From Pseudomonas guariconensis (GTDB lineage: Bacteria > Pseudomonadota > Gammaproteobacteria > Pseudomonadales > Pseudomonadaceae): a stretch of 64,000 nt of DNA. The notes under the pieces were generated by a model. It had not been told where the DNA came from. It ran no database searches and saw only the letters and a list, made by a program, of their open reading frames with translations. A program made the position numbers and the translations under genes. Below are positions 52,627 to 60,441 of this stretch, piece after piece. The DNA is taken from contig NZ_JAMYBK010000003.1 of assembly GCF_024127895.1 (NCBI RefSeq), positions 186,001-250,000 of the forward strand, in the 5' to 3' direction. Position 1 is the stretch's first letter, and each line of letters starts with the position of its first letter.

Positions 52627-53922
52627 CTAGCCTTGCCGTGGATCGCCTCCAGCCTCCTCCAGCACCCGTTGCCGTCGGCCCAGCCAGCCGCCGGTCACTC
52701 CCCAGCCCAAGGCGATCAGCGCGCCGATCAGCATGGCCAGTTGCGGATGCTCGCCGATCACGTCCAGCCCGCGCTTGACCCAGCCGCTCAAGGCATCGCC
52801 ACCTCGGTAGACCACCGTGTCGATGAAGTTCTTGGCCTTGTACTTGTCCTCGGCCGGCAGCACGGTGAACAGCATTTCCCGCCCGGGCCGGACCAATGCG
52901 TATTCGCCGGCCCGGCGCACCACCATCACCACCACGAACACCGCGAACACCGGTGCCAGGGCCAGCCACAGGAAACCGACGGCCATCACCAGCGGCACCA
53001 CCACCAGCAGCACGCCTACGCCCAGGCGCCGGGCCAGGCGGCCGGTGACGAACACCTGGGTGAGGATCGCCAGGGCCTGGACCACCGTGTCGATCAGGCC
53101 GAACACCTGGGTCTGGCGGGTGCGGTCGGTGAAGGTCTCGCTGACGATGCGCGCCTGCTCGAAGTACAGGAAGGTGCTGACGCTGGCCAGCAGCACCACG
53201 AACAGGGCGATGCCCAGCAGGTAGGGCGAGCGCAGCACCGCCGTGGCACCGGCGAAGGGGTTGCCGCCCAGCGGCCGCGACGGCGGGTGCTCGGCCAGGG
53301 CCGGCAATGGATGGCGGTCGCGCCAGTGCTGCAGGTAGCCGGCCGCCGCGATGCTGCCGAGCAGGAACAATCCGGCCAGCAGCAACAGCCCGGCATGGCC
53401 CAGCGGTGCCACCAGCAGCGTGCCGAGCAACGGACCGCTCAGGCCACCGAGGCTGGCACCGGCGGCCAGCAGGCCGAACAGGCGCTTGCCCTGGGCGCTG
53501 GTGAACAGGTCGGCGAGCACGCTCCAGGCCAGGGAAATGGCCAGCAGGTTGAACACCGACAGCCAGATGTAGAACGCCCGTGCGTTCCACAGGTCGTCGG
53601 GATCGCGGGCGAACAGCAGGGCGAACAGCCACAGGTTGCTGACGAAGAAGCCGTAGGTCCAGGGCAGGATGCGCCGGCGCCTGACCCGCGAGGCCAGCCA
53701 GCCGAACAGCGGCAGGCATGCCAGGGTGACCACGAAGGTGCCGGTGAACAACCATTGCAGGTTCTCCACCCCACCGGCCACGCCCATGGTCTCGCGCACC
53801 GGGCGCAACATGAAATAGCCGGTGAACAGCAGGTAGAACAAGGCCAGCCCGGCGACCACCGCCGGGCCTTCGCCAGGCTGGATGTTCAGCCCCTGGTCCA
53901 GGCGCCGCCGCCAGCCGTCCAT
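52627..53922 (-). CDS. MFS/NTT-like transporter
   Basis: A 431-residue inner-membrane protein with about 12 TM segments. The block LFYLLFTGYFMLRPVRETMG near the N-terminus and VRRAGEYALVRPGREMLFTV and DKYKAKNFIDTVVYRGGDA in the C-half match the bacterial NTP/NDP-exchange-like MFS group (related to ATP/ADP translocases). In free-living bacteria the substrate is unknown. It starts four bases after the aldo/keto reductase stop, so they are one operon. Confidence 0.83.
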   Translation of the reverse strand: MDGWRRRLDQGLNIQPGEGPAVVAGLALFYLLFTGYFMLRPVRETMGVAGGVENLQWLFTGTFVVTLACLPLFGWLASRVRRRRILPWTYGFFVSNLWLFALLFARDPDDLWNARAFYIWLSVFNLLAISLAWSVLADLFTSAQGKRLFGLLAAGASLGGLSGPLLGTLLVAPLGHAGLLLLAGLFLLGSIAAAGYLQHWRDRHPLPALAEHPPSRPLGGNPFAGATAVLRSPYLLGIALFVVLLASVSTFLYFEQARIVSETFTDRTRQTQVFGLIDTVVQALAILTQVFVTGRLARRLGVGVLLVVVPLVMAVGFLWLALAPVFAVFVVVMVVRRAGEYALVRPGREMLFTVLPAEDKYKAKNFIDTVVYRGGDALSGWVKRGLDVIGEHPQLAMLIGALIALGWGVTGGWLGRRQRVLEEAGGDPRQG

Positions 53923-53926
53923 GGCG

Positions 53927-54835
53927 TCAGGCGAACAGCTTGACCAGCGCCTGCTGTTGGGCCTCGCTGAGCAGCGGCCCTGTGCCGGCCTTGAGCTGGT
54001 CGAGCTGGCGCTCCGGGCGGCTGGTGGCCGGGATCACCGTGGTCACCGCCGGGTGGCTGATGGCGAACTTGAGGAACAACTGCGCCCAACTGCCGATCCC
54101 GACCTGCGCGGCCCATCCCGGCAATGCCTGGTCCTTGACCCTGGCGAACAGGCGGCCATCGTCGAAGGCACGGTTGATCAGCACCGCCACGCCCTTGTCC
54201 TGGCACAGCGGCAGCAGTTCGCGGGCAGCCTCGGGGGCGTTGACCGAATAGTTGATCTGGATGAAATCCAGGGGCTCGCTGCGCACGATGCGCGCCACCT
54301 CGTCCTGGCCACTGGCCAGGTAATGGGTGATGCCGACGTAGCGGGTCTTGCCCTGGGCCTTGAGTTCGCGCGCATAGGGCAACTGGGTCCGCCAGTCGCG
54401 CAGGTTGTGGATCTGCAGCAGGTCGACCTTGTCGGTACGCAGGCTCCTGAGGCTGCCGGCCCATTGTTCCTCGGCGGCGGCGCGGCTGTCGGCGGCGATC
54501 TTGGTGGCCAGGAAGCACTGGCGGTGCCAGCCGCCCTCCTCCAGCAATTGGCCGAGGATGGCGTCGGCGCCGCCGTAGTTGGGCGAGGTGTCGATCACCT
54601 TGCCGCCCCCCGCGAAGAACAACCTCAGCACGTCCTTGAGCTGCTGGTACTGGGCAGAGCCCGAGCGGACCTCGAAACTGCCAGAGGTGCCGGCGCCGAT
54701 CACCGGCAGGGCTTCGCCGGTGGACGGCACCTTGCGGGCCAGCAGGCCGCTGGCGGGCTCGGCGCGCAACCAGGGTGTGGTCGCCAGCAACCCCACCGCC
54801 GCGCCGGCACGTAGGACATCGCGACGCCTGAACAT
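53927..54835 (-). CDS. Tat-exported aldo/keto reductase
   Basis: A 302-residue NADPH-type aldo/keto reductase with a twin-arginine signal (FRRRDVLRAGAAVGLLATTP, residues 2-21). Catalytic positions are seen as Asp in KVIDTSPNYGGA (with Tyr), Lys in LATKIAA and His in LQIHNLRDW. The Tat signal suggests it is folded in the cytoplasm with cofactor and then exported. It is the first gene of a two-gene unit with the MFS/NTT-like transporter. Substrate unknown. Confidence 0.87.
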   Translation of the reverse strand: MFRRRDVLRAGAAVGLLATTPWLRAEPASGLLARKVPSTGEALPVIGAGTSGSFEVRSGSAQYQQLKDVLRLFFAGGGKVIDTSPNYGGADAILGQLLEEGGWHRQCFLATKIAADSRAAAEEQWAGSLRSLRTDKVDLLQIHNLRDWRTQLPYARELKAQGKTRYVGITHYLASGQDEVARIVRSEPLDFIQINYSVNAPEAARELLPLCQDKGVAVLINRAFDDGRLFARVKDQALPGWAAQVGIGSWAQLFLKFAISHPAVTTVIPATSRPERQLDQLKAGTGPLLSEAQQQALVKLFA

Positions 54836-54924
54836 AGAAAAGCCTCCGTCATGAGTCGGAAACTTTACAAGGCTAGCTGCTGGCCCTGGTGCTGTCCGGG
54901 GATTCTGTATCCGGATGTTTAGGC

Positions 54925-54947
54925 TTGGGGCCGCTTAGCGGCCCCAA
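54925..54947. terminator. Strong hairpin after the Dyp peroxidase gene
   Basis: TTGGGGCCGC (54925-54934) pairs perfectly with GCGGCCCCAA (54938-54947) around a 3-base loop. It lies 13 bases beyond the Dyp stop. AAAA flanks it on the plus side and there is no U run for the minus strand, so its termination strength is uncertain. Confidence 0.6.
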
Positions 54948-54959
54948 AATGCCAGAGGC

Positions 54960-55835
54960 CTACAGCAGCAAGCTCAGGTCCAGCCCCTGCTCCGTCATGG
55001 GCGGGCACCAGTAGTAGCCACCGGTCAGTGGCCGGCTGAAGCGGTACAGGCCATCGACCACACCGTCCTCCAGGCCACTCATGCGCCGCAACTGCACTTC
55101 GAAGGCATCGAAGGCATGCCCCAGGGCGACGAACGCCAGGCCAGCGCCGCGCTCGTCGGCCCAGGCCAGCGAGCGGCGAACGATGAACGCCTCCGGCTCG
55201 AAGCTTTCCTGGGCGGTACGCTTGACGTGGGCCGACGCAGGCGCGTCCTCCAGCTCTTCGTTGTCGTCGAGGCGGCGGCCGATGATGTTGTCCTGTTCGT
55301 CCTGGGGCAGCGACTTGAAGTAGCCCAGGTCGTGCTTCCACAGCTGGAAGGCGGCGAAACTGGAGCCGGCCAGGCCCACCTGCTCGCCAGCGACGATCGC
55401 CGCCTCGACGGCGGCCTCGTCCACCGGGTTCTCGGTGCCATCCTCGTAGCCACTGAGGTCGTGGCCACCGCGGTGCAGGAAGCCCTCGACGCTGTCCACC
55501 AGGCTCAGCGCCGGGGCCAACAGCGCCTCCAGCGCCTGGGCGCGCAGAAACAGCTCGCCGCGCTGTTCACCGCGCAGCCACAGCCACAGGCCATGCTGGG
55601 TGCTGGGGTTCTCCACCGCCGCGTCCAACTGCGGGAAGGCGCGCAGCCCCGGAACCTGACGCCCCAGTGCTTTGGCCAGCGGCGCGCCGACGCCCAGGAT
55701 CAGTGCCTGGCCGTCGACCTGCGGCAGCAGCGCATCCAGCACGGCGGGCAGCGCCTCGGCCGCATGGACGGTGAAGAACAGGTGACGGGCATGGGCCGGC
55801 ACCGGGGTGGCAAGCAGACCTTGCTGGAACGGCAT
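54960..55835 (-). CDS. Dyp-type heme peroxidase
   Basis: A 291-residue dye-decolourising peroxidase, class B size. The distal-side GxxDG motif is GYEDGTENP with the catalytic D132, the proximal heme ligand is H203 (AHVKRTAQESF), and a distal Arg candidate is R220/R221. No Tat signal or encapsulin-targeting tail is obvious. It oxidises phenolics and dyes with H2O2. Monocistronic, followed by a strong hairpin. Confidence 0.92.
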   Translation of the reverse strand: MPFQQGLLATPVPAHARHLFFTVHAAEALPAVLDALLPQVDGQALILGVGAPLAKALGRQVPGLRAFPQLDAAVENPSTQHGLWLWLRGEQRGELFLRAQALEALLAPALSLVDSVEGFLHRGGHDLSGYEDGTENPVDEAAVEAAIVAGEQVGLAGSSFAAFQLWKHDLGYFKSLPQDEQDNIIGRRLDDNEELEDAPASAHVKRTAQESFEPEAFIVRRSLAWADERGAGLAFVALGHAFDAFEVQLRRMSGLEDGVVDGLYRFSRPLTGGYYWCPPMTEQGLDLSLLL

Positions 55836-55866
55836 GACAGGCTAATCCTCGGCAAAAGCGCGCATG

Positions 55867-55942
55867 CTAGAGCCGCAAGCCGCAAGCTTCAAGCTCCAGG
55901 TGGCGCGCAGATCTGCTTACCCTCGCAGCTTGCAGCTAAACT
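55867..55942. repeat. Inverted repeat element, AGCTGCAAGCT family
   Basis: CTAGAGCCGCAAGCCGCAAG (55867-55886) faces CTCGCAGCTTGCAGCTAAAC (55922-55941). The complement of the right arm gives TTTAGCTGCAAGCTGCGAG. Same family as 18537-18630 and 57497-57559. It occupies the divergent gap between the Dyp and BASS genes. Confidence 0.6.
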
Positions 55943-55971
55943 GCTCTCAATTTGCCAAAGGGATGCCCACG

Positions 55972-56868
55972 ATGACCGCCTCACCCCTGCTCACCGCTGT
56001 CCTACCCCTCGCCCTGGGCATCATCATGCTCGGCCTTGGGCTGTCACTGACCCTGGCCGACTTCGCCCGAGTGGTGAAGTACCCTAAGCCTGTGATCGTC
56101 GGCCTGGCCTGCCAGCTCGTGCTGCTGCCATTCGTGTGCTTCCTGATCGTCAATGGCTTCGGCCTGGAGTCGGCGCTGGCGGTGGGGCTGATGCTGCTGG
56201 CCGCGTCGCCCGGCGGCACCACGGCCAACCTGTTCAGCCACCTGGCCCATGGTGACGTGGCATTGAACATCACGCTGACGGCGGTCAACTCGTTGATCGC
56301 CATCCTCACCATGCCGTTGCTGGTGAACCTGTCGCTGATGTGGTTCATGGCATCCGACCAGGCCATCCCCCTGCAATTCGCCAAGGTCATGCAGGTGTTC
56401 GCCATCGTGTTGCTGCCGGTGGCCCTGGGCATGCTGATCCGGCATTGGGCACCGGCTTTCGCCGCGCGCCTGGAGAAGCCGATGAAGCTGGTGGCGGCGT
56501 TGTTCCTGGCCTTCACCGTCATCCTGGCGCTGGTCAAGGACTGGCAGACCGTGGTCGAGTACGCGCCGGTGGTCGGCGTGGCGGCGCTGCTGTTCAACCT
56601 GCTCAGCCTCGGCGTCGGGTACTGGGTACCGCGCCTGTTGAACATTCCCAAGCGCCAGGCCATCGCCATCGGCATGGAGATCGGCATCCACAATGGCACG
56701 CTGGCCATCGCCCTGGCGTTGAGCCCGACCCTGTTGAACAATCCGACCATGGCGGTGCCGGCGGCGATCTACAGCCTGATCATGTTCTTCACCGCGGCGG
56801 CGTTCGGCTGGTGGGTGAGCCGTGGGCAGAAAGTGGCGCCTGTGAGCGGGCGCGAGCCGGTGAACTGA
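55972..56868 (+). CDS. Bile acid:sodium symporter family protein
   Basis: A 298-residue membrane protein of the BASS family with about nine to ten TM segments. Family blocks: LGLGLSLTLADFARVVKYPK, LLAASPGGTTANLFSHLAHGDVALNITLTA and IAIGMEIGIHNGTLAIALAL. Bacterial members move organic acids or pantoate-like compounds with Na+. ATG 55972 is chosen from AAAGGG spacing; an in-frame ATG at 55963 is nearby. Substrate unknown. Confidence 0.88.
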   Translation: MTASPLLTAVLPLALGIIMLGLGLSLTLADFARVVKYPKPVIVGLACQLVLLPFVCFLIVNGFGLESALAVGLMLLAASPGGTTANLFSHLAHGDVALNITLTAVNSLIAILTMPLLVNLSLMWFMASDQAIPLQFAKVMQVFAIVLLPVALGMLIRHWAPAFAARLEKPMKLVAALFLAFTVILALVKDWQTVVEYAPVVGVAALLFNLLSLGVGYWVPRLLNIPKRQAIAIGMEIGIHNGTLAIALALSPTLLNNPTMAVPAAIYSLIMFFTAAAFGWWVSRGQKVAPVSGREPVN

Positions 56869-56883
56869 GGCGGTATCGCTATT

Positions 56884-56906
56884 TTGGGGCTGCGAAGCGG
56901 CCCCAG
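56884..56906. terminator. Bidirectional hairpin between convergent genes
   Basis: TTGGGGC (56884-56890) and GGCCCCA (56899-56905) form a stem in the 70 bp gap between the BASS gene and the convergent crtZ gene. It follows the local GGGGC/GCCCC terminator-like design. Confidence 0.5.
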
Positions 56907-56938
56907 CATTTGCCGACCCCGACGGCGTGACAAGCGAT

Positions 56939-57418
56939 TTACCCAGCCCTTCGAGCCGCCCGCCGCCGTGCCTTGAGCTGGCGCTTGAGCACCCGCAGGG
57001 GCGGTGCATAGAAAAATCCGAACGAAACGCCGCCCTTGCGCCCCGGCATGGCATGGTGCAACCGGTGCGCCTGGTACAAGCGCTTGAGGTAGCGATTGAC
57101 CGGCCTGGGCGCGTTCGGCCAGTGCCGGTGGAACACGCCATCATGGGCCAGCACGTACGCCACACCGTACCCCGCCACACCGGCGCCGACCCACTGCAGC
57201 GGCGCATGCCCGGCCTTGCCCAGCGCCACCAGCCCGGTCGCGACCAGGGCCAGGGCGAGCAGATAGACGTCGTTGGTCTCCAGCATCCCCAGGTGCGGCT
57301 CATGGTGCGAGCGATGCAGCCACCAGCCCCAGCCATGCATGATGTACTTGTGGGCCAGCGTACCGACGCCCTCCATGGCCACCAAGGTGCCGAGCAGGAT
57401 GGCGATATTGAACAGCAT
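56939..57418 (-). CDS. crtZ: Beta-carotene hydroxylase-like protein (CrtZ)
   Basis: A 159-residue membrane diiron hydroxylase. The histidine motifs of CrtZ are complete: HKYIMHG with HRSHH, then HDGVFHRHW, and HRLHHA. TM segments lie at about 5-25, 50-70 and 75-95. The enzyme hydroxylates the beta-ionone ring in carotenoid synthesis, yet no crtE, crtB, crtI or crtY is in this window, so its natural substrate here is open. ATG 57418 is the family start, although the ribosome site is weak. Confidence 0.83.
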   Translation of the reverse strand: MLFNIAILLGTLVAMEGVGTLAHKYIMHGWGWWLHRSHHEPHLGMLETNDVYLLALALVATGLVALGKAGHAPLQWVGAGVAGYGVAYVLAHDGVFHRHWPNAPRPVNRYLKRLYQAHRLHHAMPGRKGGVSFGFFYAPPLRVLKRQLKARRRAARRAG

Positions 57419-57496
57419 GTGACGATCCGGGTTGGCAACGAAGGGTGCAAGATTAACATTGCCTACGCTGCCCACGGCGGGTTTTTCCCAGGGCGC

Positions 57497-57559
57497 GGGG
57501 GCTAGCTGCAAGAAAAGCGCGTAGGTGCGCGTCCCTCTTGTAGCTTGCCGCTAGTCCCC
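57497..57559. repeat. Inverted repeat element overlapping the dksA-like 3' end
   Basis: GGGGCTAGCTGCAAG (57498-57512) faces CTTGTAGCTTGCCGCTAGTC (57537-57556). The right arm covers the stop codon (57551-57553) and last codons of the DksA-like gene, so its terminal Asp-Gly-Asp is encoded by repeat sequence. Third copy of the AGCTGCAAGCT family. Confidence 0.6.
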
Positions 57560-57958
57560 GTCCCGCAGGTGGCGCTCCTTCATTTCCTGGCGTTCCTTGG
57601 CCTCGATGCACAGGGTCGCGGTGGGGCGCAGCAGCAGGCGGCGCAGGCCGATCGGTTCGCCAGTCTCCTCGCACCAGCCATAGTCGCCGCGCGCCAGGCG
57701 CTCCAGGGCCTGGTCGATCTTGTCCAGCAGCTTCTTCTCCCGCTCCAGGGAGCGTAGCTGCCAGTGACGCTCTTCTTCGGCACTGCCGATGTCGGCCGGG
57801 TCGCTGTGTACTTCCTGTTCGCGCAGGGTGCGGAATTGTTGTTCGATGCGTGCTTGCAGCTCGGCGCGCTGAGCCAGCAGCAGGTTGCGGAAGAACTGCC
57901 GTTGCGGCTCGTTCATGTAGGCATCAGGGCTCTGGCGGAGGAGTTCGTCTTCGGTCAT
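57551..57958 (-). CDS. dksA2: DksA/TraR family protein, two-cysteine DksA2 type
   Basis: A 135-residue DksA paralogue. The coiled-coil (about 15-90) keeps the acidic tip as DPADIGSAEEE. The zinc-finger region has only two of the four cysteines: CEET (C-x2-T) and CIEA (C-x2-A), the pattern of P. aeruginosa DksA2, which works without zinc. It would bind the RNA polymerase secondary channel with ppGpp. A Zur-box-like palindrome (58005-58019) lies 47 bp upstream, consistent with induction under zinc shortage. ATG 57958 is chosen over 57964 by similarity. Confidence 0.83.
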   Translation of the reverse strand: MTEDELLRQSPDAYMNEPQRQFFRNLLLAQRAELQARIEQQFRTLREQEVHSDPADIGSAEEERHWQLRSLEREKKLLDKIDQALERLARGDYGWCEETGEPIGLRRLLLRPTATLCIEAKERQEMKERHLRDGD

Positions 57959-58004
57959 GGTCATTACTCGACAAGGAAGGGGCAGGAGGCAGATAGCGTA
58001 AAAA

Positions 58005-58019
58005 TGTTATGTTATAACA
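58005..58019. promoter_or_regulatory. Zur-box-like palindrome
   Basis: TGTTATGTTATAACA has perfect 6 bp arms (TGTTAT/ATAACA) and matches the core of the gammaproteobacterial Zur consensus at 12 of 14 arm positions. It lies 47 bp before the DksA2-type start and 99 bp before the acetyltransferase start, in the only AT-rich part of the gap. A Zur site controlling dksA2 is well precedented; here it is inferred from sequence. Confidence 0.75.
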
Positions 58020-58117
58020 AGATCATTGCAAGTCCAGGGGCCCCGATAAAAACCCAATGCCTTGCCTTGGCACAGCGCGGCTTCCAGACTTGCCGGTTTC
58101 CCGCCAAGGACAGCCCA

Positions 58118-58621
58118 ATGCACGTACGCCCTACCCTGCCCCGTGATATCCCGTCGCTCCCTGCCATCGAGCGCTCGGCCGCCCAGGCATTCGCCCGCCT
58201 CCCGGCACTCGCCTGGCTGGCCACCGACGAAGTGCTTGACGAAGCCGCGCACCAGGCCTTCATGGAGGCCGAAGGCAGTTGGGTGGCGGTCGACGCACAA
58301 GAGCGGCCACTGGGGTTTCTATGCGCCCGCCCGGCCGGCGATGCGTTGCACATCCATGAGCTATCGGTACGCCTGCAAGCCCAGGGGCAAGGCGTCGGAG
58401 GCAGCCTGCTGGCACAGGTCATCAGTGCGGCACGGCATCGAGGTATCCCGTTGCTGACATTGACCACCTTCGTCGAGGTGCCGTGGAATGCCCCGTTCTA
58501 TGCACGCCGCGGATTCGAAGTGATTGCGGCGGATCAGCTGGGTGAGCGCCTGCGCGAGCTGCTGGCCGAAGAGCGGCGCCATGGGCTGGAGGGCCGTTGC
58601 GCCATGCGCCTGGTTATTTGA
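58118..58621 (+). CDS. GNAT family N-acetyltransferase
   Basis: A 167-residue acetyltransferase. The acetyl-CoA site is ELSVRLQAQGQGVGGSLLAQ (about 78-97, R/QxxGxG/A pattern), and NAPFYARRGFEVI is the C-terminal GNAT motif. The N-terminal half (IERSAAQAFARLPALAWLAT) resembles the group acting on small amines or amino acids. AAGGA precedes ATG 58118. It is divergent from dksA2; the shared Zur-like site could affect both, but its distance favours dksA2. Confidence 0.87.
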   Translation: MHVRPTLPRDIPSLPAIERSAAQAFARLPALAWLATDEVLDEAAHQAFMEAEGSWVAVDAQERPLGFLCARPAGDALHIHELSVRLQAQGQGVGGSLLAQVISAARHRGIPLLTLTTFVEVPWNAPFYARRGFEVIAADQLGERLRELLAEERRHGLEGRCAMRLVI

Positions 58622-58677
58622 ACCCATGGAACATTGAGTTGAACATGCGGTTGACAGAGCGCCCTGTCGGAACGTGA

Positions 58678-59472
58678 TCAACGTCGCATGTCGCTACCCA
58701 GTTCGATCCACACCGGCGCATGGTCGCTGGCCTTGGGCTCGTTGCGTACCCAGGCATCCACGCCAGCGGCCTCGAGCCGGGGTGCCAGGTCGGGGCTGAG
58801 CAGCAGGTGGTCGATGCGCAGGCCGGCGTTGCGTGGCCAGTGGTTGCGAAAATAGTCCCAGAACGTATAGACCCGGGCGTCCGGGTGAAGCTGGCGGATG
58901 GCATCGCTCCAGCCCTGCGCCAGCAGGCGCTGGTAGCATTCGCGGGACTCGGGCTGGAGCAAGGCGTCCTTGCGCCAGGAGCGTGGGTTGTAGATGTCCT
59001 GGTCGGTGGGCACCACATTGAAGTCGCCGGCCAGCACCGTCGGGTGCCCGCTGTGGCGCAGCGTCGCGGCATGCTCGATCAGCCGCTCGAACCAGCGCAG
59101 CTTGTACTCGAACTTCGGCCCCGGCTGGGGATTGCCGTTGGGCAGGTACAGGCAAGCCACCAGCACGCCGTGGGCGGCCGCCTCCAGGTAGCGGCTCTGG
59201 GTGTCCTCCTGCATGCCCGGCAGCCCACGGCGCACCTCCAGCGGCTGGCTGTCGCGGGCAAGGATGGCGACGCCGTTCCAAGAGGGCTGGCCATGGTGCA
59301 GGCAACCATAGCCCGCCGCCTCCAGGGCCTCGCGGGGGAAGTCCTTGTCAGCGGCCTTGAGCTCCTGCAGGCAGGCGATGTCGGGCTGTTCGCGCGCCAG
59401 CCAGGCGAGCAGCCCGGGCAGGCGGCTGCGGATGCCGTTGAGGTTGAAGGTGGCGATCTTCAATGTCTTCAT
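58678..59472 (-). CDS. xthA: Exodeoxyribonuclease III
   Basis: A 264-residue EEP-superfamily nuclease (AP endonuclease/3'-exonuclease). Motifs: IATFNLNGIRSRL at the start, the metal Glu in CLQELKAADKDFP, VLAGDFNVVPTD, and the C-terminal catalytic SDHAPVWIEL. The length is that of ExoIII. Its ATG overlaps the upstream stop (ATGA), so it is translationally coupled to the small gene at 59469. Another repair enzyme besides Ogt, LigD and Ku in this window, though a different XthA may also exist in the genome. Confidence 0.92.
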   Translation of the reverse strand: MKTLKIATFNLNGIRSRLPGLLAWLAREQPDIACLQELKAADKDFPREALEAAGYGCLHHGQPSWNGVAILARDSQPLEVRRGLPGMQEDTQSRYLEAAAHGVLVACLYLPNGNPQPGPKFEYKLRWFERLIEHAATLRHSGHPTVLAGDFNVVPTDQDIYNPRSWRKDALLQPESRECYQRLLAQGWSDAIRQLHPDARVYTFWDYFRNHWPRNAGLRIDHLLLSPDLAPRLEAAGVDAWVRNEPKASDHAPVWIELGSDMRR

Positions 59473-59711
59473 GCGTCTGGGTCGTCCACATGGGCCTGTA
59501 CCGCCTCCGTGAGGGCTCGCGCGTGGGCCTGGTCGGCCAGGGCCTTGAGCGCCAGCCAATCGTCCCAGTCGATGGCGCCATCGTCGCGCAGGGCCTCGGC
59601 GGTACGGATCAATTCATGATGATAGGCGTCCGGCGACTCGCGCCGGTAGCTTTCATCGTCGTACTGGGCGTACCAGGCTTCCAGCTCGGGGATGCTGCGT
59701 TCGATGCTCAT
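59469..59711 (-). CDS. Hypothetical acidic protein coupled to xthA
   Basis: An 80-residue acidic, helical protein (SIPELEAWYAQYDDESYRRE and DWDDWLALKALADQAHARAL). No signal peptide, TM or cysteine. It overlaps xthA by ATGA, so it shares its transcript and stoichiometry may be linked. I do not recognise the family. AGGAG lies before ATG 59711. Confidence 0.65.
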   Translation of the reverse strand: MSIERSIPELEAWYAQYDDESYRRESPDAYHHELIRTAEALRDDGAIDWDDWLALKALADQAHARALTEAVQAHVDDPDA

Positions 59712-59883
59712 GGGCCTGCTCCTCGCTGCGACCTTTGAATGTCTGAGCCCGGGGTGCCGGCAACGTTCAAACGCGAGCGCCGCCTGGGCAGCGCCGCGTG
59801 GAAAAAATTAAACCTTTGCCCCGAAGCTGCGCTCAACCGTTCGCGACACCGACGTCGCGGCAACCGATAGCGCGAGGCCAGAA

Positions 59884-60135
59884 ATGAGTAACGATGCATT
59901 GCGAGCGGAGGTTCTCACCCGCCTGTTCCATGCCCATCCCCAGGGGCTGGGCAATGAATTGCTGGACAACTACCGTGGCGAGAAGGCCGTGGCCGGCATG
60001 CTCAAGACCCTGCAGGAGCAGGGGCTGATCCAGGACGGCAGCGTCAGCGTCGATGCTGGGCACCAGATCAGCGTCAACTACCCGATCAAGCTGTCGTCGG
60101 CGGGGGTCGACGCGGCGAAGAAGATCGAGGGGTGA
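59884..60135 (+). CDS. Small winged-helix-like hypothetical protein
   Basis: An 83-residue protein. The order of helices and the strand-loop-strand (AGMLKTLQEQGLIQDGSVSV, then HQISVNYPIKLSSAG) suggest a winged-helix-type fold, but no family is recognised. GCGAGG precedes ATG 59884. The 172 bp upstream holds an AT-rich patch (about 59800-59815) that may be its promoter and nothing else recognisable. Confidence 0.65.
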   Translation: MSNDALRAEVLTRLFHAHPQGLGNELLDNYRGEKAVAGMLKTLQEQGLIQDGSVSVDAGHQISVNYPIKLSSAGVDAAKKIEG

Positions 60136-60136
60136 C

Positions 60137-60153
60137 GGGGCGCGAAGCGCCCC
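60137..60153. terminator. Bidirectional hairpin
   Basis: GGGGCGC-GAA-GCGCCCC is a perfect 7 bp stem with a 3-base loop, placed in the 39 bp gap between two convergent small genes. No U run. Confidence 0.55.
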
Positions 60154-60174
60154 CTGTGTGAACAAGGCCCGCCG

Positions 60175-60354
60175 TCATTCCCGCTTCTCATGATCCCGAG
60201 GCGGCTTGGCTGGCCCCTGCGGATCGACCTGCGGGTCTTCCAGGTCCGGGGAGTCCGGATCGAAGCCCAGGTCCTGCGGCTGGGTGGCATGTTCGGAGGA
60301 ATGCGGCCCCTTGGCGGGCTGCTGTGGCTTGCGGTCTTGCCCTGGCGTGGTCAT
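60175..60354 (-). CDS. Small Pro/Asp/Lys-rich disordered protein, 59 residues
   Basis: An ORF with GGGAG 8 bases before ATG 60354. It reads TTPGQDRKPQQPAKGPHSSE, then a DLGFDPDSPDLEDP segment and a basic PPRDHEKRE tail, and ends convergent to the gene at 59884. Composition (Pro, Asp, Gln, Lys) predicts full disorder. It resembles the protein at 37485 in its repeated DPD/PDxxDP pattern. No family recognised; it is probably a real stress-type gene given the ribosome site and codon use. Confidence 0.6.
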   Translation of the reverse strand: MTTPGQDRKPQQPAKGPHSSEHATQPQDLGFDPDSPDLEDPQVDPQGPAKPPRDHEKRE

Positions 60355-60441
60355 GGCGTCGTCTCCCGGCGAAATGTCTACGGAAGAGCCCCTGGGCCGT
60401 GCAAAGTTTGATTCATCTGCCCGCCCCCACGCCCGACGGCA

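Noticed and set aside
52600..53943. A 447-codon open frame antisense to the MFS/NTT-like gene
   Set aside because: His/Gln/Gly-rich shadow frame; the minus-strand protein has clear membrane helices and family blocks.
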